Assembly (NCBI GenBank): GCA_964543905.1
Contig: CAZIZO010000002.1
Coordinates: 62,001-126,000 of the forward strand
From: GCA-016699835 sp964543905
GTDB lineage: Bacteria; Planctomycetota; Phycisphaerae; Phycisphaerales; UBA1924
DNA: 64,000 bases
Direction: 5' to 3'
Within the stretch, counting starts at the first letter, position 1, and every line of letters begins with the position of its first letter. The notes under the pieces are model-generated. The model was given only the letters and a program-made list of their open reading frames with translations, was not told the origin of the DNA and made no database searches. Positions 32,797 to 41,416 of this stretch are shown in pieces. A program made the translations under genes and the position numbers.

Positions 32797-34104
32797 ATGC
32801 TCCACGCCCTCATCCTCGGCTCCGGCGTCGTCGGCGCCTCCTCCGCCTACTACCTCGCCCAGAAAGGCTGGCGGGTCACGCTCATCGACCGCGCCGCCTT
32901 TGGCAAGGGCAGTTCGCACGCCAACTGCGGCTACGTCTGCCCCAGCCACGTCTTTCCCCTTTGCAAGCCCGGAGCGATCGCATCGACGTTGCCGCTCATC
33001 CTCCGCAAGAACGCGCCCTTCTGCATCCGCCCGCGGCTTGATTTCTCGCTCTTCTCCTTCTTCACCCAGTTCGCCCGCAACTGCCGCGAAGACCTCGCCA
33101 CTGAGACCTCCTACGCCCTGCATGATCTCCTGCAATCCGGCAAGCGCTGCTACGAAGAGATCATCGCCGCCGAGAAGATCGACTGCGAATACACCGCCCT
33201 CGGCTGCCTCTTCGTCTACCTCCACCATCACCACCTCGACGCCTTCGCCGCGACGAACGACATCATCCGTGAGCGCTTCGGCTTTGGTGCCGTACGCCTC
33301 GATGGCCGCGAACTCGCCGCGATGGAGCCCACGCTCCGCGACGGGCTCGCCGGCGCGTGGCTCTTCCGCGAAGACGCCCACATCCGCCCCGACCGCTTCA
33401 TGACCGGGCTGCGCACCGCCCTCGAACGCAAGGGCGTCACCATCCTTGAGCATTGCGAGGCGATTGCCCTTTCCGGCAACGCCCGTGCCGCCACCACCGT
33501 CGAGACCACGCAAGGCCCGATCCGTGCCGACGCCTTCGTCGTTGCGACCGGCGCGTGGACGCCGCGGCTCGAAGGATCGCTCGGCATCCGCCTCCCGATC
33601 CAACCCGGCAAGGGCTACAGCCTCACTATGCCCCGCCCCGCGCATTGCCCGGCGTACCCGATGGTCTTCGAGGAACACCGCGTCGCCATTACACCCTTTC
33701 GGGACGGCTACCGCCTTGGCAGCACCATGGAGTTCGCCGGCTACGACGATTCCATCCGCCCAGAACGCCTCCAACTCCTCCGCGACGGCGCACGACATTA
33801 CCTGCGCTATCCCGACGAGGTCGCACCTCGCGTGACCCGCAACGGCGACGCAGACCACACAACCGTGGCATACGAAGCGTCCCCAAGCGAAGAACCCTGG
33901 TCCGCCTGGCGGCCCATGACCCCCGACGGGCGCCCCTTTATCGACTTCGCCCCGAAGTTTCGCAACGTCCTCATCGCCGCCGGGCACAACATGATCGGCA
34001 TGAGCACCGGCCCGGGCACGGGCAAACTCGTCGCCGAGATGCTCGCGGGCGAGCCCCCGCACTTCGACCCCGGGCCCTTCCGGATCTCGCGCGAGAGCGT
34101 GTAG
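32797..34104 (+). CDS. FAD-dependent oxidoreductase, D-amino acid dehydrogenase (DadA)-like
   Basis: A 435-residue flavoprotein of the DAO/DadA superfamily. The dinucleotide fold is at the N-terminus: HALILGSGVVGASSAYYLA, then WRVTLIDRAAFGKGSSHANCG, where the last part is the DadA-type sequence that follows the FAD ribose Glu/Asp. The second FAD segment is ADAFVVATGAWTPRL, the domain end is FRNVLIAAGHNMIGMSTGPGTGKLVAEM. DadA oxidises D-amino acids to 2-oxo acids and feeds electrons into the respiratory chain. Related enzymes (hydroxyproline or glycine oxidases) are alternatives. It faces the ABC permease gene across 11 bases, tail to tail. Confidence 0.85.
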   Translation: MLHALILGSGVVGASSAYYLAQKGWRVTLIDRAAFGKGSSHANCGYVCPSHVFPLCKPGAIASTLPLILRKNAPFCIRPRLDFSLFSFFTQFARNCREDLATETSYALHDLLQSGKRCYEEIIAAEKIDCEYTALGCLFVYLHHHHLDAFAATNDIIRERFGFGAVRLDGRELAAMEPTLRDGLAGAWLFREDAHIRPDRFMTGLRTALERKGVTILEHCEAIALSGNARAATTVETTQGPIRADAFVVATGAWTPRLEGSLGIRLPIQPGKGYSLTMPRPAHCPAYPMVFEEHRVAITPFRDGYRLGSTMEFAGYDDSIRPERLQLLRDGARHYLRYPDEVAPRVTRNGDADHTTVAYEASPSEEPWSAWRPMTPDGRPFIDFAPKFRNVLIAAGHNMIGMSTGPGTGKLVAEMLAGEPPHFDPGPFRISRESV

Positions 34105-34115
34105 CGTCCACCCTC

Positions 34116-35309
34116 TCACCCCTTGAACACCGTCGCCGGCTCGATCCGCAGGATCAAGCGCCCGCTCAGCGCCGCCGACGCCACGCACACCCCAAGCACC
34201 CCAGCGCCCACGCCCGCCATCGTCTTCCAGACCAGCAGGAACGGCATGGTGCTCGCCGGCGTCACCATCCCCACGATGCACGACGCTCCGATCCCCAGCC
34301 CATAGCCGATGACCCCGCACGCCGCGGCCTGGACCGCGATCATGCTCAGCAACTTCGCGTTGCTCGCGCCCAGCGCCTTGAACGTCGCGTAGTACCTGAG
34401 GTTCTCCGTGGTGAAGAGAAAGAGCAGGAGCCCCGTCACGCAGAAGCCCACGATGACGCCGATGATCACCATGAACGCGATCCGCGTCACCACGCCCGTC
34501 TCGCGCACGAAGTAGTCCAAGGTCACGCGCGCAAACTCGTCGCGTGGGCGTGCTCGCAGCCCCGTCGCCGCCTGCACCCGTGCCGCCACCTCGCTCGCCG
34601 AGTGCCCCTCCGCCGATTTCACCAGCACGTACGACAGCAGGTTCCGCTCCCTCGGGGCGAGCGACATCGCCCGCGTGTACGTCGTGTACAGCGTCACCCG
34701 CGTCAAGAACCGCTCCGACAACTCCGCCAGCCCCACCACCACCACCCGGTGATCGTTGATGAGCAACTCATCTCCCACCGCGAGCGGCCTCGTCTCCACC
34801 CCGTGCGGATCGGGCATCCGCCCATGGACGTGCTCGATCGCCCGCACCGGCATCCGCAACTGCTTCTCCGCCGCCGCTCGGTCCACGATCACCGCGTCGG
34901 CTCTTCGGAGGTCTTCCAGCCGCCCCTCACTCAACTTCGTGGGCCCGCCCATCAGCGTCGCGTCGTCCAGCCCGATCACCTGCACCGCCCGGAACACCCC
35001 GCTCGGCAGCCTCGTCCGCAGCGTCCCGGTATACAACGGCACCGCCCACGCCACCCCCTCCACGCCTCGCACCCGCTCCAGCGAGGTCGCCGGCATCCCC
35101 GTCACCTCGTCCGCGTACTCCACCGCCGGGTCCATCACCCACACGTCCGCCTGCGGCATGTCCGTCAGCAGCGAGTACGTCCGCTGCAGCATCCCCGTGA
35201 ACATCGCCAGCATGTGCGTCACCAGAAACGTGGACAGGAAGACCCCCATCACCACGCCCAGCGACTTCACCACATCCCCCACCAGCATGCGCAACGCGAT
35301 GCGGATCAT
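34116..35309 (-). CDS. ABC transporter permease (MacB/LolC/DevC type)
   Basis: A 397-residue inner-membrane protein of the FtsX-like permease kind. It has one N-terminal membrane segment (SLGVVMGVFLSTFLVTHML), a large periplasmic domain (residues about 50-265), and three C-terminal segments (FMVIIGVIVGFCVTGLLLF, MIAVQAAACGVIGYGLGIG, TMAGVGAGVLGVCVASAAL). The FKALGASNAKLLSMI motif in the first cytoplasmic loop is the coupling site to the ATPase. ATG 35309 is used because AAGGA is 7 bases upstream; another in-frame ATG upstream would add 17 residues. No ATPase gene is adjacent, so the pump is incomplete here. Confidence 0.85.
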   Translation of the reverse strand: MIRIALRMLVGDVVKSLGVVMGVFLSTFLVTHMLAMFTGMLQRTYSLLTDMPQADVWVMDPAVEYADEVTGMPATSLERVRGVEGVAWAVPLYTGTLRTRLPSGVFRAVQVIGLDDATLMGGPTKLSEGRLEDLRRADAVIVDRAAAEKQLRMPVRAIEHVHGRMPDPHGVETRPLAVGDELLINDHRVVVVGLAELSERFLTRVTLYTTYTRAMSLAPRERNLLSYVLVKSAEGHSASEVAARVQAATGLRARPRDEFARVTLDYFVRETGVVTRIAFMVIIGVIVGFCVTGLLLFLFTTENLRYYATFKALGASNAKLLSMIAVQAAACGVIGYGLGIGASCIVGMVTPASTMPFLLVWKTMAGVGAGVLGVCVASAALSGRLILRIEPATVFKG

Positions 35310-35434
35310 TGCTCGATCCTTCGCTCGTCCGCGACGCGACGCACCGTACGTGATCGCCAATCACGGAAACGTCCTCGCCCGTCCCTCATCCTCTTGCCGT
35401 ATCACGTCTTCGCGACTCGCGGCCTTCGGCCTCC

Positions 35435-36589
35435 CTACTTCGTCACATCCATCACGATCTTGATCCCCTCACCGGTCTGCATCAGCCGGAACCCTCGCGC
35501 AAAGTCGCTCATCGGGATCTCGTGCGTGATGATCTCGTCGAGTTCCAGCCGTCCGCCCAGCAGCAGGCTCTCCATCTGATACCACGTCTCAAACATCTTG
35601 CGGCCGTTGATCCCCAGCACCGTCGCCGCCTTGAACACAATGTGGTTGGTGAGGTCAAAGTTGAAGGGCGCGCTCGGGATCCCCAACAGCGCCGCCGTCC
35701 CCCCCATCCGCAACGCGGTGAACCCGTCGTTGATCGCGCCCGGGTGCCCGCTCATCTCGAGCAGCACGTCCGGCCCGTCGCCGCGCGTCGCCTTGCGGAT
35801 CTCCTTGATCCAGTCCGGCGTCGATTGCGTCGCCGCCACCGCCCGCCCCGTGGGCTCGCGGGGCGGCGGAGGCACGTACGTGTTGTACGCTTCGATCGCG
35901 CCCAACTTCTTCGCCAGCGCCAACCGTGAGGCGTTCACGTCCGTCACAAAGATCCGGCTCGCGCCCGCCGCCTTCGCCACCGTCACCGCCATCAGCCCGA
36001 TGATCCCCACGCCCGTGATCAAGACCGTCTTCGCGCTCACGTTCGCCGCCATCACCGTGTGCACCGCATTCCCCAGGGGGTCCAGAATCGCCGCCACCTT
36101 GTCCGGGATGCTCGCATGCACCGGCCAGACGTTCTCCTCCGGGACGCACACGTACTCCGCGAAGCACCCGTCCCGGTCCACGCCCAAAATCTGCATCCCC
36201 TCGGCGATGTGCGCGTTCCCCGTCCGCGCGTTGTACCCCGTGCCCGGCGAGATGTGCCCCTCCGCGCTCACCCGCAGCCCGGGCTCATACCGCGTCACCG
36301 CCGAGCCCACCTTTACGATCTCGCCCACAAACTCGTGGCCCGTCGTGATCCCCACCGGAATTCGGCTCGCCGCCCAAGCGTCCCACTCCCAGATGTGCCG
36401 ATCCGTCCCGCAGATCCCTACCTTCTTCACTTTGATCAGCACATCCCGAGGCCCAGGCTCGGGAATCACACGGTCGCCCATCAACTTCAACTCCGGCCCC
36501 GCGTGGTGCTTCACCAACCCACGCATCAGCGCCTTTCCTCCCATCGGCGACACGGACACGGGCAACTTCGACGTCGAGGCGGTCGTCAT
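35435..36589 (-). CDS. tdh: L-threonine 3-dehydrogenase-like zinc alcohol dehydrogenase
   Basis: Threonine dehydrogenase makes 2-amino-3-oxobutyrate using NAD. Diagnostic stretches are VGICGTDRHIWEWDAWA, GITTGHEFVGEIVKVG, ILDPLGNAVHTVMAANVSA, VLITGVGIIGLMAVTVAKAAG and the C-terminal INGRKMFETWYQMESLL, typical of Tdh. Catalytic zinc ligands (Cys, His, Glu) are in place. Two features are odd: the segment that normally holds four structural-zinc cysteines reads HISPGTGYNARTGNAHIA, with none, and an extra 20-odd residues (VPPPPREPTGRAVAATQ) lie in the nucleotide-binding domain over a palindromic DNA sequence. The enzyme may still be active; zinc-lobe loss is known in some medium-chain dehydrogenases. 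Confidence 0.85.
   Translation of the reverse strand: MTTASTSKLPVSVSPMGGKALMRGLVKHHAGPELKLMGDRVIPEPGPRDVLIKVKKVGICGTDRHIWEWDAWAASRIPVGITTGHEFVGEIVKVGSAVTRYEPGLRVSAEGHISPGTGYNARTGNAHIAEGMQILGVDRDGCFAEYVCVPEENVWPVHASIPDKVAAILDPLGNAVHTVMAANVSAKTVLITGVGIIGLMAVTVAKAAGASRIFVTDVNASRLALAKKLGAIEAYNTYVPPPPREPTGRAVAATQSTPDWIKEIRKATRGDGPDVLLEMSGHPGAINDGFTALRMGGTAALLGIPSAPFNFDLTNHIVFKAATVLGINGRKMFETWYQMESLLLGGRLELDEIITHEIPMSDFARGFRLMQTGEGIKIVMDVTK
35843..35866. repeat. Palindrome within the tdh insertion
   Basis: Perfect 8-bp arms CCGCCCCG/CGGGGCGG around TGGGCTCG. It lies in the part of tdh that encodes the extra Pro/Arg-rich loop. Confidence 0.5.
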
Positions 36590-36666
36590 GATTCCACTCC
36601 AAGAAACGGGCTGCGGGATCGATCACCCGTCAACCTTGGATCATATGACCCCGCGCCGAGGCGCTC

Positions 36667-38844
36667 TCAACATCCCCCCTCAAACCGCACCAAGTAATAC
36701 AGCAGGTCGTCGATCGTCACGCCGCCATCCGGCACGCCCCCGCCCGCGCCGTCATCCACATCCGCCCGCGCGTCCCCGGCTTCAAACAGCCCGAGGTAAT
36801 ACAGCAGATCGTCGATCGTCACGCCACCATCCGGCATGCCGCTCGACGCACCATCATCCACGTCCGCCACGCACGGCGGCATTCCCGTGTACACCAGCGT
36901 CACGTAGGACGTGTTCGACACGCCGCTCGCCGTCGTCACCCGGAACGACAACCGCTCACTCCCCGTCGCGCTCGCGGTCGGCGTCACCACGCGATACGCC
37001 AGGTCGCTCGCCCCCGCGAGCGTCGCTTGGGTCAGCGTTCCGACGCTGTACGTCGCGCTCGATACGCTCTCCCCAAACGTCGCCGGCAACTCCACGATCG
37101 TCGGCACGCCCGGTGTCACCAACTTCGTGTACCCAAACGTCCGCGGCATCACGCTCGCGCCACCCGTCGGCGCCACCGTCACCGTCACCGGCCCGCTGAT
37201 CGCCCGCCGCCCATCGCTAAACATCGCCTCCGCACGCAGCGTGCTCGTCGCCGCGCCCAGCGTGCTGCCCATGATCGCAAACTGCGCACTCGCCGCACGC
37301 GACCCCGCGATCACGCGACCATTCTGCGTGAGGTGCAGTGCCACCACGCCCCCTCCCGCGGCCTCGCACGTGAACGTGAACGTGCTTCCCAAATCCCCCG
37401 TGTTCGTGGGCGAGACGCCCACCGTCGCCGACTTCCCAGAGTTGTTCGTCTGCAACGCGCCCGACCACCGCCCCATCGTCTGCGGCGTCCCGTTCTCCCG
37501 CCCCAGCACGCGCACGTCGTGCATGCCGTCGCTCAACGTCGTGGTATCCAGCGTGAACGCCCCCGTCGCCTGCCGACGGATCAGTCGTCCATCCACGTAC
37601 AACTCATACTGATTCACCGCCCCTCCGCTTCGAGGCGAAGTCCCCGTCGCGTTGAACGTGATCGTCCCCGACACGGGCCCGGCCGGCATGTTCGCCACGT
37701 TGACCGATGGCACCCACGAGTACGCCCGTGTGAGCGGATCGCCATAAAACAACCCCTGGAACGGCACCGCCTGCACCGTGCGAAAGTACGCCTCCCCCAG
37801 CGTCAAGCCCTGGAAATAGAACAGGTGCAGGTTCGGCGATGGGAACTTCGCGAGATAGTTGCACGGCTCATCCACCATCCCCGCCGACCCGCTCGCCCCC
37901 GCGCGAATCCACTCGCACACCCGGCTCTGCCCCGTGTTCTCGAAGACCGCCGCGAAACTCGTCAGGTGATCGCAGAACGCCCCGGGGCGGATCCCGATCG
38001 TCGAAAGATCGCCCAGCGTGGCATTCCCCGTCATGATCCCGATGCAGTTCTGGTTGGGCGCGGGCAGCACGGTGTTGTTCACGATCAGCGAACTCCCGCC
38101 CAGCGTGTTGATGCCGTTCGATGGGAAGTTGAACCCCGCCGCGCGAACGTTCCGCGCCGGATCGGCCGGGTTGTTGCAATAATAAAACGTCGCGGAAGGC
38201 CGCGTCCCGTCCGTCGTCATCGACCGATCGATCATCGCGACGATCTCGTCCGGCGTGTTGTTGCCCGTGCCCGCCGTATAGCCCAGCATCGCGCCGATGA
38301 AGTACCGCCTCGCGCTCACCGACGTGCTCGACGCGCCGGCGAGGTACGCCTGCCGGCTGCTGAACCCGGGCGTGCCGCTCCCGCTGAAATACTGGTTCGT
38401 CAGCAGCGAACTGATGTTGCCCGCCAGCAACTCGTTGCGGATGTACGCCGTGCCATACGCGCTCGGCACCGACACGAAGTTGACCGGGGAGCAGTTGTCC
38501 GTGAACAGCCCGTTCGCGGGGATGCGATACCCCGTCGTGGGTGCGAGGATCACAAAGTCCACGTGGTCGTCCAAGCCGCGCTGCGCGAGCGCGGTCAGGA
38601 ACGTCGGGATCACCCGATTCGCAAAGTCGATGTACCCCGTCGCGTCCGACCGGTAATAGATCACGTTCGCATCCGGGACCTGCCGCGCCGCCTTGTAGTG
38701 GTTCCCGATCCGCATCGAGACGGGATCGGATGGATCAATCAGCAGCACGGCATTCTCGCCCACGCCGCCCGCCCACGCCGACGCCGACAGCCACAACCCA
38801 AAGCCAGCCGCCACGACGCCCGAGAACCTATTCAACGACCACAC
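36667..38844 (-). CDS. TIGR03790 family secreted protein with two GC-type dockerin units
   Basis: GTG 38844 is chosen as the start: AAGGAG lies 6 bases upstream and the product opens with a signal peptide (RFSGVVAAGFGLWLSASAWA); an in-frame ATG at 38892 would put 16 unrelated residues in front. The N-terminal 370 residues match the TIGR03790 pattern: NAVLLIDPSDPVSMRIGNHY, HVDFVILAPTTGYRIP, NVIYYRSDATGYIDF and TLGEAYFRTVQAVPFQGLFYGDPLTRAY. Two beta-sandwich domains follow. The last 68 residues are two 34-residue dockerin units (CVADVDDGASSG to VRFEGGC). The TIGR03790 fold has been compared with cysteine peptidases (gingipain-like), but no activity is proven. It precedes another dockerin gene on the same strand. 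Confidence 0.87.
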   Translation of the reverse strand: MWSLNRFSGVVAAGFGLWLSASAWAGGVGENAVLLIDPSDPVSMRIGNHYKAARQVPDANVIYYRSDATGYIDFANRVIPTFLTALAQRGLDDHVDFVILAPTTGYRIPANGLFTDNCSPVNFVSVPSAYGTAYIRNELLAGNISSLLTNQYFSGSGTPGFSSRQAYLAGASSTSVSARRYFIGAMLGYTAGTGNNTPDEIVAMIDRSMTTDGTRPSATFYYCNNPADPARNVRAAGFNFPSNGINTLGGSSLIVNNTVLPAPNQNCIGIMTGNATLGDLSTIGIRPGAFCDHLTSFAAVFENTGQSRVCEWIRAGASGSAGMVDEPCNYLAKFPSPNLHLFYFQGLTLGEAYFRTVQAVPFQGLFYGDPLTRAYSWVPSVNVANMPAGPVSGTITFNATGTSPRSGGAVNQYELYVDGRLIRRQATGAFTLDTTTLSDGMHDVRVLGRENGTPQTMGRWSGALQTNNSGKSATVGVSPTNTGDLGSTFTFTCEAAGGGVVALHLTQNGRVIAGSRAASAQFAIMGSTLGAATSTLRAEAMFSDGRRAISGPVTVTVAPTGGASVMPRTFGYTKLVTPGVPTIVELPATFGESVSSATYSVGTLTQATLAGASDLAYRVVTPTASATGSERLSFRVTTASGVSNTSYVTLVYTGMPPCVADVDDGASSGMPDGGVTIDDLLYYLGLFEAGDARADVDDGAGGGVPDGGVTIDDLLYYLVRFEGGC

Positions 38845-39088
38845 GGCGATCTCCTTCCCGACTCCACAACACACCAACTCCGAGAGCACCATACCACAAG
38901 GAAGTCATGCCGACAACCCGATCGGGAGTCCTGCACGCGCCCTGAACGCGCATTCATGGGATTCGCGCGACGTTCCCGTCTCGACTCTGCGCCGGTCCCA
39001 CCCGCGCACCAGGCGACGTCCAACACGAGCATGCCCGACCGATCCGGAGGCGCGATGTTCATGTGACGCCTGTGAACCGGAGGCCTCG

Positions 39089-39856
39089 TCAGCACCCCGC
39101 CGCATAGCGCGTGAGAAAGTACAGGAGGTCGTCGATCGTGACGCCGCCGTCGGGCGTTCCCCGGCCCGTGCCGTCGTCCACGTCGGCCGCGGATCGCCCT
39201 TCGCCGTAGATCACGAGGTAGTACAGCAGGTCGTCGATCGTAACCCCCCCGTCAGGCGTCCCCCGACCGCTGCCATTATCCACGTCCGCAACACAGGGCG
39301 GGGCGGGCGTTCCCTCAATAATGTGCGCCGGCACCGCGCCGTTGCCGCCGGGTTGCCAGGTGCCGTTGGCGTCGGACACGCTCGACCACCCGTTGCCCGG
39401 GTTGGCCACCGCCCACGAGCATTGCCCACGCGACGAGACCGACGTGGTCAGGATCACCCAGTACCAACGCCCCGCACGCACCCGCGCGCGGCGCGGCGTG
39501 GTGATGGACGTCAGCACGGGCGTGAACGGCAGCGTCGCGGGGGAGATGAACGTCCGCCCATCGATCACCTGCCGGCTGGGCGTGCTCTCGCCCCCCTCCA
39601 CCACCACCATCTCTTGCGGCTCCGCCGCCTCGTTGATGTCAAAGAGCCACACGCTCACACGATCCAGCGTGTAATCCCGATCCGGGACGAATCGGATCGC
39701 GACGTTCTGGAACTCCGTCACGTGGAGCCCGAAGATCCCGGGGCAGATGCCCTCGCAGAACGGGTCGTCGGTCTGCGTGATGATGTCGGCGCGGGCGGCG
39801 CCCGTGAGCGCGAGGAGTCCAACGGTCGCGACGCGATTCCATGTCCGGCGTGTCAT
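39089..39856 (-). CDS. Secreted protein with two GC-type dockerin units
   Basis: ATG 39856 starts a signal peptide (VATVGLLALTGAARA). The body of about 160 residues is a beta-rich module (ITQTDDPFCEGICPGIF, VAIRFVPDRDYTLDRVSVWL, GRWYWVILTTSVSSRGQ) of the type that accompanies discoidin-like or jelly-roll domains. The C-terminal 68 residues are two dockerin units, starting CVADVDNGSGRG and ending RYAAGC. The two units differ slightly (one reads YLVIYGEG, the other FLTRYAAGC), so they are old duplicates. No enzymatic motif is seen. Divergent from plsY. Confidence 0.8.
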   Translation of the reverse strand: MTRRTWNRVATVGLLALTGAARADIITQTDDPFCEGICPGIFGLHVTEFQNVAIRFVPDRDYTLDRVSVWLFDINEAAEPQEMVVVEGGESTPSRQVIDGRTFISPATLPFTPVLTSITTPRRARVRAGRWYWVILTTSVSSRGQCSWAVANPGNGWSSVSDANGTWQPGGNGAVPAHIIEGTPAPPCVADVDNGSGRGTPDGGVTIDDLLYYLVIYGEGRSAADVDDGTGRGTPDGGVTIDDLLYFLTRYAAGC

Positions 39857-39999
39857 GCGTGTTCTCCACTTTGGGCCACCACGAGCCCACCAGCGGGGGC
39901 ATTATCTCCGATGGTCGAGCGGCGTCCAACGCAATTCGGGCGATGCGTCAAAGATCAGCGATTCTTCACGACTCCCGCCATGCCGCTTACCCTCCGGCA

Positions 40000-40692
40000 A
40001 TGCCCGAACCGCCTCCGTTCACGTGGATCCTGCTCGCGCTCACTGGCTTTCTGTCCGGGTCGATTCCCTTCGGGCTGCTGATCGCGAAGGCCAAGGGGAT
40101 CGACATCCGCCAGCACGGCTCGGGCAATATCGGCGCGACCAACGTCGGGCGCGTGCTGGGCAAGCCCTACTTCTTCCTGTGCTTCGCGCTCGACTTCCTG
40201 AAGGGCTTCGCGCCCACCCTCGCGGGCGGCTGGATCGCCGGTGCGATCGGATCGTTCGACCTTCCTCCCCGCGTCTCGTTGCCCTGGCTGGGGGTGATGA
40301 TCGCGTCGGTTTTGGGGCATGTCCTGTGCCCCTGGCTTGGGTTCAAGGGTGGGAAGGGTGTGGCGACGGCCCTGGGCGCGATCCTGGCGGTTTTTCCCGC
40401 GCTCACGATCCCGGGCCTGGGCGCGTTCGTGGTCTTCCTTGCCGTCCTCAAACTCAAGGGCTACATGAGCCTCGCCAGCATGGCCGCGGGCGCGTCGCTG
40501 CCGTTCGTCATCGCCGGATTTTTCGCATCGGCGCCGGCGTACGGGCAGCCCCGCCCGACGCTGGCCCACGCCATGCCATTCGTGGGCGTGGGCATCCTTC
40601 TGGGCGTGTTGGTGGTGTACACCCATCGCGGGAATATCCAGCGGTTGCGGGCCGGTCTTGAACCGAAGTTCGGCCAGCGCAAGGTGATGTGA
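40000..40692 (+). CDS. plsY: Glycerol-3-phosphate acyltransferase PlsY
   Basis: PlsY acylates glycerol-3-phosphate from acyl-phosphate, the first step of phospholipid synthesis, in the inner membrane. The protein has five or six membrane segments and the three PlsY motifs: SGSIPFGLLIAKAKGIDIR, the HGSGNIGATNVGRVLGKPYF stretch, and GFKGGKGVATALGA. ATG 40000 gives MPEPPPFTWILLALTGFLSG, a normal N-terminus; an in-frame ATG upstream at 39841 lies in the 5' region of the opposite gene. Length 230 is standard. Confidence 0.95.
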   Translation: MPEPPPFTWILLALTGFLSGSIPFGLLIAKAKGIDIRQHGSGNIGATNVGRVLGKPYFFLCFALDFLKGFAPTLAGGWIAGAIGSFDLPPRVSLPWLGVMIASVLGHVLCPWLGFKGGKGVATALGAILAVFPALTIPGLGAFVVFLAVLKLKGYMSLASMAAGASLPFVIAGFFASAPAYGQPRPTLAHAMPFVGVGILLGVLVVYTHRGNIQRLRAGLEPKFGQRKVM

Positions 40693-40939
40693 GCCCTGCG
40701 GCGTTTTGGCCGTCCTTCCGCCAGATGGCTCGGTGGGCGTGGAAAGATAGACCACGCGTTATCAGACAAACGCAGCACGCACGCCGAAATGAGCCCAGTC
40801 TTATCGCTCGTGGGCCCCCAGGCCGATGGTGAGCAGCGTCCGACATCCATCGCGTGGCGAGGAATCGGGTGGATTGAAGGGATCGCGCGGGTGGCGCACG
40901 GGTGATGGGGCTCACATGAGCAGGTGGAAGGAAACTCGG

Positions 40940-41233
40940 ATGCGTTTGGTTCCGATGAGACTCTCGCGCTGGAACGGCGTGGAAGGCACGGGAGTCACTC
41001 GCATGGGGCATCTCAAGTTGACCAACGAATCCGGACGAGACGCGGAGCGTGAGCCTCGCGACGTGCTCCGGTTTCCGGCCCAGGCGGTGAGCCGGATCGG
41101 GCGCTACGAGCCTCGAGGACGCGACCCTGTCATCGCCGGGGTCGAGCACACACTGGACCACATGGGAAAGAAGTTGCAGGAGTTGAGGCTCCTGCTCGAC
41201 CCGGGCGATCCAGATCGCCCGAGGGCGGCCTGA
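40940..41233 (+). CDS. Small hypothetical protein
   Basis: A 97-residue frame begins at ATG 40940 with AAGGA 7 bases upstream. It is basic at the N-terminus (RLVPMRLSRWNGVEGTG) and ends with an amphipathic helix (GVEHTLDHMGKKLQELRLL). It resembles no family I can name. A strong intrinsic terminator for this strand lies 100 bases after its stop, which supports a real transcript in an otherwise 700-base gap. ATG 40916 is an alternative start without a clear ribosome site. Confidence 0.55.
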   Translation: MRLVPMRLSRWNGVEGTGVTRMGHLKLTNESGRDAEREPRDVLRFPAQAVSRIGRYEPRGRDPVIAGVEHTLDHMGKKLQELRLLLDPGDPDRPRAA

Positions 41234-41332
41234 AGTTCGCCGCACGCGAGCGGGGCAAGGACGCTCCCTCCAACGCCGCTCAATGACGAGCGATCGTGAG
41301 CGTTGAAACGTGCAGGCCGTTGTACACCGGGG

Positions 41333-41361
41333 ACCCCTTCTCGAAAGAGAAGGGGTTCTTT
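41333..41361 (+). terminator. Intrinsic terminator in the convergent gap before the HD-GYP gene
   Basis: Perfect stem CCCCTTCTC/GAGAAGGGG with a GAAA tetraloop (41334-41355), extended by A-T, then TTCTTT. The T-rich side is on the plus strand, so it ends transcripts from the left (the small gene at 40940 or plsY). Confidence 0.85.
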
Positions 41362-41416
41362 GTTGACGAACCCCTCGCGTGGCTCCGGAGCACGAAATCG
41401 CCCTCGCGTCGTGTCC

